DNA of 49,126 nucleotides from Pseudoalteromonas sp. 0303. GTDB lineage: Bacteria > Pseudomonadota > Gammaproteobacteria > Enterobacterales > Alteromonadaceae. The number at the start of each line of letters is the position of its first letter. The first letter of the stretch is position 1. Position numbers and translations under genes: made by a program. Shown piece by piece: positions 43,391 through 49,126 of the stretch. A model generated the notes under the pieces. It was not told the DNA's origin. It did no database searches and was given only the letters and a program-made list of their open reading frames with translations. The stretch covers positions 1 through 49,126 of the forward strand of contig NZ_JABVXF010000032.1 in the NCBI RefSeq assembly GCF_013349995.1, given 5' to 3'.

Positions 43391-44179
43391 CGCGACGGTT
43401 TGGCGGCTTAGCGCAATTAGCTTACCATCTTCACTCCAAATGCAGCCATCTTCTAGCCCATAGCCATCCTTACTATGGTGTGTAACCGCTTCGTAGCCAA
43501 TCCAAGCATCATGGGCAATTGCAGGCTCTTCTACAAATTCTATGTACCACGACATACTACTTGCTGGTGCAGGTTGCTTATACATTTGTAATAAGGTTGG
43601 TGGCCATGCATCTGTTAGGGCGATGATATGGGCTTCAGTCATTTGCTCTGGCACATGTTTGAATTTCATCCAGCCACCTAAATGTGAGGTATCTGCTCCA
43701 GAGAAAGGCATATTGCCGTCTTGTAAACACAATGCCACATGCTGGAAAAATGCCGGCATGACGCCTTCCTTATAAGGTAGAGTGAAACGCTCATCAACCG
43801 GTTTTAGCTGCATGGTCTTAGTGACATCTACACGAACATCGGACTGTCTCTGTGCACCAAAGCAGGCTTGTGTAATAACACAAACATTGCCATTTTGAAT
43901 CACTTTTGCTAGTACCTGCGCACTGTTTTTACCTTCACGTAAGACTTCAACGTCGATTGAAAAATCATTGTCAGCGATTAACGGGCCAACAAAGTTAGTG
44001 CTTAAAGATAATAAACGGCGAGAGCTATCGATATGCTGACGTATTGCTTGATATAATAAAGCTGCAGATAATCCACCAAACGCTGTGCGACCTTGGCACC
44101 AGTTTTCTGGAAACTGCATTACTTTTGTTTTGTCTTTGCCTAGTTCAGCTGCCATGACGAGTAATTGTTCAAAATGCAT
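43379..44179 (-). CDS. TesB-like acyl-CoA thioesterase
   Basis: A 266-residue protein with two hotdog folds of the 4HBT_3/TesB type. The N-terminal half has WCQGRTAFGGLSAALLYQA, and the C-terminal half has SSMSWYIEFVEEPAIAHDAW and GYGLEDGCIWSEDGKLIALSRQ. Releases fatty acids from acyl-CoA; chain length preference is unknown. The ATG at 44179 is used because AAGGAAAATT precedes it; an ATG at 44194 overlaps that Shine-Dalgarno. Confidence 0.85.
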   Translation of the reverse strand: MHFEQLLVMAAELGKDKTKVMQFPENWCQGRTAFGGLSAALLYQAIRQHIDSSRRLLSLSTNFVGPLIADNDFSIDVEVLREGKNSAQVLAKVIQNGNVCVITQACFGAQRQSDVRVDVTKTMQLKPVDERFTLPYKEGVMPAFFQHVALCLQDGNMPFSGADTSHLGGWMKFKHVPEQMTEAHIIALTDAWPPTLLQMYKQPAPASSMSWYIEFVEEPAIAHDAWIGYEAVTHHSKDGYGLEDGCIWSEDGKLIALSRQTVALFA

Positions 44180-44343
44180 AATTTTCCTTAACATTTATTG
44201 TTATGGTGTTTGTTATAGCATAGCTAAAGTCATCAGACCAGTTTGTTTATCCTGCAAGCAGGCTGAGAAAACAGCTCTTTTTGTGGAAAAAACGCCCATT
44301 TCGAAAATATTTCAAAAAAAAGTAATTTTTTTTCATTTTTACA

Positions 44344-44373
44344 GTTGAATTCAGTTTCCTGCACCCCTATCTA
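44344..44373 (+). promoter_or_regulatory. sigma-32 heat-shock promoter of dnaK
   Basis: GTTGAA (44344-44349) and CCCCTATCTA (44364-44373), separated by 14 bp, match the RpoH consensus CTTGAA and CCCCATNTA closely. It lies 45 bp before the dnaK start. Confidence 0.8.
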
Positions 44374-44418
44374 CTAGTCATCGAACGTTTTAACGAATTT
44401 TGAAGTTGGAGAAGATTC

Positions 44419-46341
44419 ATGGGTAGAATTATTGGAATCGATTTAGGTACTACTAACTCTTGTGTAGCAGTACTAGACGGTGATAAAGCACGCGTTATCG
44501 AAAACGCGGAAGGCGATCGCACAACACCATCGATCATTGCATATACGCAAGACGGTGAAACATTAGTTGGTCAACCTGCAAAACGCCAAGCAGTAACTAA
44601 CCCAACTAACACATTATTTGCAATCAAGCGTCTAATTGGTCGTCGTTTTGAAGACGAAGAAGTACAACGCGATATCGGTATCATGCCTTTTAAAATTGTA
44701 AAAGCTGATAACGGTGATGCATGGGTTGAAGCACGTGGCGAGAAACGTGCTGCACCACAAATTTCAGCAGAAGTGCTGAAAAAAATGAAGAAAACAGCAG
44801 AAGACTTCCTAGGTGAAGCGGTTACTGAAGCAGTAATCACTGTACCTGCATACTTCAATGACTCACAACGTCAAGCAACTAAAGATGCTGGTCGTATTGC
44901 TGGTCTTGAAGTTAAACGTATCATCAATGAGCCAACTGCCGCTGCACTTGCATACGGCATGGACAAAAATAAAGGTGAAAACGTTGTTGCAGTATATGAC
45001 TTAGGTGGTGGTACTTTCGATATCTCTATCATCGAAATCGACGAAGTTGAAGGCGAGCACACATTTGAAGTTCTAGCAACTAACGGTGACACTCACTTAG
45101 GTGGTGAAGACTTCGATAACCGTGTTATCAACTACTTAGTTGAAGAGTTTAAGAAAGATCAAGGTATCGACCTTAAAACTGATCCACTTGCAATGCAACG
45201 TGTTAAAGAAGCTGCTGAAAAAGCGAAGATTGAACTTTCTTCTGCACAGCAAACAGAAGTTAACTTACCGTACGTGACTGCTGACGCAACTGGTCCTAAG
45301 CACATGAACGTTAAAGTTACTCGTGCAAAACTTGAGTCACTTGTTGAAGACTTAGTAACTAAGTCAATCGAGCCACTTAAGCGCGCACTAGCTGATGCTG
45401 ACTTATCAGTAAGCGACGTAAATGACATCATCCTTGTTGGTGGTCAAACACGTATGCCTTTAGTACAAAAAACAGTTGCTGAGTTCTTTGGTAAAGAGCC
45501 TCGTAAAGACGTTAATCCAGATGAAGCAGTTGCAGTAGGTGCAGCGATTCAAGGTGGTGTACTAGCTGGTGACGTTAAAGACGTACTACTACTTGACGTA
45601 TCTCCGTTATCACTAGGTATCGAGACTATGGGCCAAGTAATGACAGCTCTAATTGAGAAAAACACGACGATTCCTACTAAGAAATCACAAGTTTTCTCAA
45701 CAGCTGAAGACAACCAATCAGCGGTAACTATTCACGTACTACAAGGTGAGCGTAAGCGTGCAAGCGATAACAAATCACTAGGTCAATTTAACCTAGAAGG
45801 TATACGCCCAGCACAACGTGGTACTCCACAAATCGAAGTAACATTCGACGTAGATGCGGACGGTATCTTACATGTATCTGCTAAAGATAAAGATACAGGT
45901 AAAGAGCAGAAGATCACAATCCAAGCTTCTTCAGGTTTAAGCGATGATGAAGTAGAAAAAATGGTTCGTGATGCTGAAGCGCACGCTGAAGAAGATAAGA
46001 AATTCGAAGAGCTAGTAGCGACTCGTAACCAAGCTGATGCAATGGTTCACGGTACACGTAAGCAAATCGAAGAAGCGGGTGATGCATTACCTGCAGAAGA
46101 TAAAGAAGCTATCGAAGCTGCGCTTACAGAGCTAGAAGCGGCGATTAAAGGTGACAACAAAGAAGAGATTGAAGCGAAAACACAAGCTCTTGCCGAGAAG
46201 TCACAAAAGCTAATGGAAATTGCACAAGCTAAAGCACAGCAGCAACAAGGCGGTGCGGATGCAGGTGCTGAGCAATCTTCTGCAAAACAAGACGACGATG
46301 TTGTTGATGCAGAGTTCGAAGAAGTGAAAGACGACAAGTAA
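44419..46341 (+). CDS. dnaK: molecular chaperone DnaK (Hsp70)
   Basis: ATP-driven chaperone that folds and rescues proteins with DnaJ and GrpE. The 640-residue protein has the full Hsp70 layout: nucleotide-binding domain (GIDLGTTNSCVAVLDG at 5-20, YDLGGGTFDISI at about 194, VGGQTRMP at about 340), linker VLLLDVSPLS, substrate domain and helical lid. It ends in the acidic EFEEVKDDK tail. The Shine-Dalgarno is TTGGAGAAG. A sigma-32 promoter lies directly upstream; dnaJ follows after 233 bp, with a terminator between them. grpE is not in the window. Confidence 0.98.
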   Translation: MGRIIGIDLGTTNSCVAVLDGDKARVIENAEGDRTTPSIIAYTQDGETLVGQPAKRQAVTNPTNTLFAIKRLIGRRFEDEEVQRDIGIMPFKIVKADNGDAWVEARGEKRAAPQISAEVLKKMKKTAEDFLGEAVTEAVITVPAYFNDSQRQATKDAGRIAGLEVKRIINEPTAAALAYGMDKNKGENVVAVYDLGGGTFDISIIEIDEVEGEHTFEVLATNGDTHLGGEDFDNRVINYLVEEFKKDQGIDLKTDPLAMQRVKEAAEKAKIELSSAQQTEVNLPYVTADATGPKHMNVKVTRAKLESLVEDLVTKSIEPLKRALADADLSVSDVNDIILVGGQTRMPLVQKTVAEFFGKEPRKDVNPDEAVAVGAAIQGGVLAGDVKDVLLLDVSPLSLGIETMGQVMTALIEKNTTIPTKKSQVFSTAEDNQSAVTIHVLQGERKRASDNKSLGQFNLEGIRPAQRGTPQIEVTFDVDADGILHVSAKDKDTGKEQKITIQASSGLSDDEVEKMVRDAEAHAEEDKKFEELVATRNQADAMVHGTRKQIEEAGDALPAEDKEAIEAALTELEAAIKGDNKEEIEAKTQALAEKSQKLMEIAQAKAQQQQGGADAGAEQSSAKQDDDVVDAEFEEVKDDK

Positions 46342-46414
46342 TTGCTTGTTTCGCTTCTGCCTAACGTAATAATGGCTGCTTTGTTTAGCCAATTAAGTTA
46401 GGATGAAATGATTG

Positions 46415-46448
46415 AGGCGCGCCAGCGATTTCGCTTGACGCGCCTTTT
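46415..46448 (+). terminator. rho-independent terminator of dnaK
   Basis: AGGCGCG (46415-46421) with CGCGCCT (46439-46445) and further pairing inside (GCG with CGC), then TTTT. It suggests that dnaJ is at least partly transcribed from its own promoter. Confidence 0.8.
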
Positions 46449-46491
46449 GCATGTATATAAATGGTAAATTGATAAGTTGCTAATCTTCTTA

Positions 46492-46507
46492 AATGGTCAT
46501 GACCATT
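46492..46507. promoter_or_regulatory. perfect 16-bp palindrome upstream of dnaJ
   Basis: AATGGTCATGACCATT is an exact palindrome 67 bp before the dnaJ start. It could be an operator for an unidentified dimeric regulator. Confidence 0.45.
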
Positions 46508-46574
46508 ATACGATTTGTATCAGTCGATTTACCTTACGCAGTGTAGCTGCAGTAAAAAGAGTAGTGTGATAGAT

Positions 46575-47714
46575 ATGTCAAAAAGCGATTATTATGAAGT
46601 TCTCGGCGTGAGCAAAGATGCCAGCGAACGAGACATAAAAAAAGCGTATAAGCGCTTAGCGATGAAATATCATCCAGACCGTACCGCAGGCGATAAAGAC
46701 CTTGAAGCTAAATTTAAGGAAGTAAAAGATGCCTACGAAGTACTAACTGATCCGCAAAAGCGTCAAATGTATGATCAGTATGGCCATGCAGCCTTTGAAC
46801 AAGGTGGTGGCGGTCATGGCGGTGGCTTCGGCGGCGGTCATGGTGATTTTGGTGATATTTTCGGTGATGTGTTTGGAGATATCTTTGGTGGTGGCGGTGG
46901 TCGTCGTCAATCGCGTCAACAACGTGGTTCGGACTTACGTTACAACATGGACTTAAGCCTTGAAGAGGCTGTTCGTGGTAAAGATGTCGAAATTAAAGTA
47001 CCAACCTGGGTTAGCTGTAAGCCATGTGACGGTAGCGGTGCAAAAGCTGGTTCTAAACCAAAAACATGTACTACCTGTCATGGTGCAGGCCAAGTACAAA
47101 TGCGCCAAGGTTTCTTCGCGGTTCAGCAAACGTGTCCTACGTGTCAGGGCACAGGTCAAATTATTTCTGATCCATGTGACAGCTGTCATGGTCAAGGTCG
47201 CGTAGAAAAAACTAAGACCTTATCAGTTAAGATCCCAGCGGGTGTTGATACAGGTGACCGTATTCGTCTATCGGGCGAAGGTGAAGCGGGCATGCATGGA
47301 GCACCAGCTGGTGATTTATACGTTCAGGTTTCTGTACGTGAACATCCGATTTTCCAACGTGATGGTAATAACCTGTATTGTGAAGTGCCTATTGGCTTTA
47401 CAACAGCAGCACTGGGCGGTGAAATTGAAGTTCCGACACTGGATTGCCGTGCAAAACTGAAGATCCCATCAGAAAGCCAAACGGGCAAGATGTTCCGTAT
47501 GCGTGGTAAAGGCGTTAAGTCTGTACGTAGTGGCGCTCAAGGTGACTTGATCTGTAAAGTGGTTATTGAAACGCCGGTTAACCTTAATGATCGTCAACGT
47601 GAATTGCTTGAAGAACTTGAGCAAAGCATGGGTAAAGATGGCTCTAAAAACCGTCCAAAAGAAAAAGGTTTCTTTGACGGTGTGAAGAAATTCTTCGATG
47701 ACCTAACTAAGTAA
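46575..47714 (+). CDS. dnaJ: chaperone DnaJ (Hsp40)
   Basis: Co-chaperone that delivers substrates to DnaK and stimulates its ATPase. The 379-residue protein has a J domain (YYEVLGV at 6-12, HPD at about 33-35), a Gly/Phe-rich linker and four zinc-binding repeats (CKPCDGSG, CTTCHGAG, CPTCQGTG, CDSCHGQG). C-terminal substrate-binding domains follow. The ATG at 46575 is chosen because MSKSDYYEVLGV is the family N-terminus; a frame extension to 46515 adds 20 unrelated residues. Its natural terminator is split by a mobile-element remnant. Confidence 0.97.
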   Translation: MSKSDYYEVLGVSKDASERDIKKAYKRLAMKYHPDRTAGDKDLEAKFKEVKDAYEVLTDPQKRQMYDQYGHAAFEQGGGGHGGGFGGGHGDFGDIFGDVFGDIFGGGGGRRQSRQQRGSDLRYNMDLSLEEAVRGKDVEIKVPTWVSCKPCDGSGAKAGSKPKTCTTCHGAGQVQMRQGFFAVQQTCPTCQGTGQIISDPCDSCHGQGRVEKTKTLSVKIPAGVDTGDRIRLSGEGEAGMHGAPAGDLYVQVSVREHPIFQRDGNNLYCEVPIGFTTAALGGEIEVPTLDCRAKLKIPSESQTGKMFRMRGKGVKSVRSGAQGDLICKVVIETPVNLNDRQRELLEELEQSMGKDGSKNRPKEKGFFDGVKKFFDDLTK

Positions 47715-47753
47715 CTCTAGTTAAGCAACTTTAGTTAGAGAGTAAAAAAGGCG

Positions 47754-47761
47754 CTAATAAG
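47754..47761 (+). repeat. left target-site duplication of the IS remnant
   Basis: CTAATAAG directly before the left end. The right copy at 48269-48276 is CTGATAAG, with one mismatch. IS50-group elements make 8-9 bp duplications. Confidence 0.7.
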
Positions 47762-47780
47762 CTGTCTCTTATACACAAAT

Positions 47781-47810
47781 CCCTGCTAAGAAATTAGCGG
47801 GGATTTTTTT
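47781..47810 (+). terminator. terminator-like hairpin inside the IS left end
   Basis: CCCTGCTAA (47781-47789) with TTAGCGGGG (47794-47802), one G-U pair, then seven T. It would stop read-through from dnaJ into the transposase frame, and now also substitutes for the split dnaJ terminator. Confidence 0.75.
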
Positions 47811-47864
47811 GAACTAAATTTCAACATCATGATCAGATCTTCAAATCTTGTTTGGAGGCACATT

Positions 47865-48257
47865 ATGATTAACGACCATACTCATTGGGCAACACAACAA
47901 TTCGGTAAATCGGACTTAGGTGATCCCAGAAGAACAGCCCGTCTGGTAAAGTTAGCGTCAACTCTTGCAAAATTGCAACTAAAGTTCGCCAATGCGCTAC
48001 CAGACTCGCCAAGTTGTGAACAACTGTTATCTCCCAAAGCATGGAAGCTATTATGGTTAAAGAGAATAAAAACCCCCTTGCCTGAAACCACCCCAAATAT
48101 GTCATGGGCATATGAAGAGCTGGCAAAGCTAGGAGGCTGGAAAGATACCAAGCGCACAGGGTGTGCATCGGTCAGCGTGTTATGGCAAGGATGGCTTAAA
48201 CTACAAGCCATCCTAGAAGGCTACGATTTAGCTAAATCTCTTGAGTCAGACTTGTGA
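47865..48257 (+). pseudogene. Tn5-type transposase with in-frame internal deletion
   Basis: A 130-residue frame whose first 37 or so residues (DLGDPRRTARLVKLAS) match the N-terminal DNA-binding region of Tn5 transposase. The remainder (LSPKAWKLLW, WAYEELAKLGGWKDTKRTG, WQGWLKLQAILEGYDLAKSL) matches its C-terminal dimerisation region. About 340 residues between, including all three DDE catalytic acids, are absent without breaking the frame. It cannot catalyse transposition; a product that binds ends or dimerises is possible. The start has Shine-Dalgarno TTGGAGG. Confidence 0.85.
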
Positions 48258-48321
48258 TCAAGAGACAGCTGATAAGCGCCTTTTTTATGCTTAAACTTTG
48301 GCTTATACCAATCTACAATAA

Positions 48322-48490
48322 TACTTAATCATTTTTAGGGATTAAACCTGTCGCTACCTGCGTTAAAAATTTCTGATTTACGACTGCTTGGATGCAGGAG
48401 CAATTGCCGAGCACAACTAAATAACGAAATTTTTGCCCTGTTATCAACGAAGTTTTATTGCCTAAAAATAGACCACTTTATTAAGCGAAG
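48322..48490. repeat. nested inverted repeat, possible MITE/REP-like element
   Basis: Two nested arm pairs: ATTTTTAGG (48331-48339) with CCTAAAAAT (48461-48469), and AAAAATTTC (48365-48373) with GAAATTTTT (48426-48434). The flanks ACTTAAT and ATTAAGC extend the outer arm imperfectly. No coding frame is supported. The layout suggests a dispersed non-autonomous repeat. Confidence 0.5.
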
Positions 48491-48505
48491 TCTGTATTTT
48501 CATTT

Positions 48506-48742
48506 TTAGTTCAGCACAACGTAGTAGTCGGTATCAGCAAGGCAACGACATAAAGTCACATCCTCTGAAAATGTAGTGTTTTGTATTCGGCCTTTTTCTA
48601 AGCCAAGCGTATGGCATTTGCTCTGACAATCCATGTAAGCATTCCATGCTAGGTATTCGTTGCACACAAAATTCACTGCATACAATAGGGTGAGTATGAT
48701 AAATAACTGTTTGGCTAGATAGAGCCCTGTGTGTCTAGACAT
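48506..48742 (-). CDS. small single-TM hypothetical protein
   Basis: A 78-residue protein with a hydrophobic segment at about 11-28 (AKQLFIILTLLYAVNFVC), followed by a Cys-rich periplasmic part (CQSKC, CRC). It has a real protein's composition, but the upstream region shows no convincing Shine-Dalgarno and I do not recognise it. It may be a small envelope protein. Confidence 0.5.
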   Translation of the reverse strand: MSRHTGLYLAKQLFIILTLLYAVNFVCNEYLAWNAYMDCQSKCHTLGLEKGRIQNTTFSEDVTLCRCLADTDYYVVLN

Positions 48743-48892
48743 GCTTGATACCCTGCCCAGGATTCATTACTTTAGTGTAGTCGAATTAGGCCTATTTAGT
48801 GTGTTTTGTAGCGGTTTTTCTATTGCCTTATATTCCTTGTTCACGGTATGTTTCATAAAGTCACTGCTAATTAATTAGTTATAGGAAAATCA

Positions 48893-49081
48893 ATGACGCC
48901 GGCTATAAACTTACTGAAGAAGAAAGGTATTAGCTTTGATGTGCTCAGCTATCAGCATGAGCCTTCGCAACAACAGTTTGGTCTTGAAGCGGTTGAAAAG
49001 CTAAAGCTACCAGCAGAGCAAGTATTTAAAACATTAGTACTTGAAGATGCACGGCAAGATCATTATAAATTGAACTTATAG
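48893..49081 (+). pseudogene. ybaK: YbaK/EbsC-type Cys-tRNA(Pro) deacylase, truncated
   Basis: The first 56 or so residues follow the YbaK family (MTPAINLLKKKGISFDVLSYQHEP, FGLEAVEKLKLPAEQVFKTLVLE; longest quoted parts shortened). YbaK removes Cys from mischarged tRNA-Pro. After EDA the sequence no longer resembles the family and stops at 49079-49081, whereas the intact protein is about 160 residues. The break near 49050 is probably an insertion or rearrangement continuing beyond the window. The sequence from there to the right edge is not recognised. Confidence 0.7.
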
Positions 49082-49126
49082 AATATGTAGTGATCAGATC
49101 AAGGCATAATAATCACCTTGGTCACG

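Larger units (their letters stand above)
47762..48268 (+). mobile_element. internally deleted IS50/Tn5-like element (IS4 family, 507 bp)
   Basis: The left end CTGTCTCTTATACACAA and the right end (read inward) CTGTCTCTTGATCACAAG closely match the outside and inside ends of IS50/Tn5. An 8-bp near-identical duplication flanks it. A full IS50 is about 1.5 kb, so roughly two thirds of the element is missing. It contains an internal terminator-like hairpin at 47781-47810 and GATC sites at 47831, 47836 and near the right end. With both ends intact, it could still be moved by a transposase acting in trans. Confidence 0.88.
47747..48286 (+). terminator. dnaJ terminator split by an insertion
   Basis: The left half AAAAGGCGCT... 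(to 47761) and right half ...AGCGCCTTTTTT (48274-48286) rejoin, once the 507-bp insert and one 8-bp duplication are removed, into stem GGCGCT/AGCGCC with loop AATA and a T-run. Confidence 0.75.

Noticed and set aside
44871..46337. Several minus-strand frames opposite dnaK
   Set aside because: They are shadows caused by the strong codon bias of dnaK.
46515..46574. Upstream extension of dnaJ
   Set aside because: The added 20 residues are not found in DnaJ, and MSKSDYYEVLGV at 46575 is the family N-terminus.

Overview
The window is about 49 kb of AT-rich chromosome from a marine gammaproteobacterium. Gene content and style (pqiABC, hmgA-maiA, an Oar-like TonB receptor, a GlyGly-CTERM protein, pitrilysin, FbpABC, dnaK-dnaJ, AcrAB-like efflux) fit Alteromonadales and most resemble Pseudoalteromonas; that genus is an inference, not a database result. 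I see no rRNA, tRNA or CRISPR array. The single clear mobile element is a 507-bp, internally deleted IS50/Tn5-like remnant.

Layout. 1-1.3 kb: end of an unknown gene, then a phosphofructokinase. 1.5-8 kb: a three-gene RND efflux operon (adaptor, pump, outer-membrane factor) with a TetR regulator; a 30-bp palindrome covers the -10 of the efflux promoter. 8-13.6 kb: two operons on the minus strand, an ECF sigma/RskA-like anti-sigma pair and a four-gene cell-envelope set (DUF4331 protein, Ig-like lipoprotein, TPR protein, HupE/UreJ-type membrane protein with an EF-hand-like loop). Both operons carry the same promoter motif, GCATCY-N16-CGTTAY, so I read them as one self-activating ECF regulon. 13.9-16.5 kb: a phosphatase-lipid kinase fusion and three small conserved genes. 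16.5-19 kb: hmgA-maiA (tyrosine/homogentisate catabolism) divergent from a MarR regulator. 19-23.5 kb: a Fur-box iron operon made of an unrecognised helical periplasmic protein plus FbpABC-like ferric iron transport. 23.8-27.9 kb: Oar-like receptor and S1/P1 nuclease. 28-30 kb: a PhnD-like anchored binding protein overlapping a two-TM protein with a cytosolic domain, possibly an undescribed sensor pair. 30-38 kb: UshA, a small DUF3820-like protein, GlyGly-CTERM cyclophilin, MAPEG protein, pitrilysin, NhaC-type antiporter. 38-44 kb: Nudix, GNAT, pqiABC, a periplasmic binding protein, a TesB-like thioesterase. 44.4-47.7 kb: dnaK (sigma-32 promoter) and dnaJ. 47.7-49.1 kb: the IS remnant sitting in the loop of the dnaJ terminator, a nested inverted repeat, a small membrane protein and a ybaK gene that breaks off after about 56 residues.

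The best candidates for an undescribed system are the ECF-controlled DUF4331/HupE envelope operon, the PhnD-like/membrane-regulator pair, and the extra periplasmic protein of the iron operon. All functions are read from sequence motifs and family knowledge; no searches were run.
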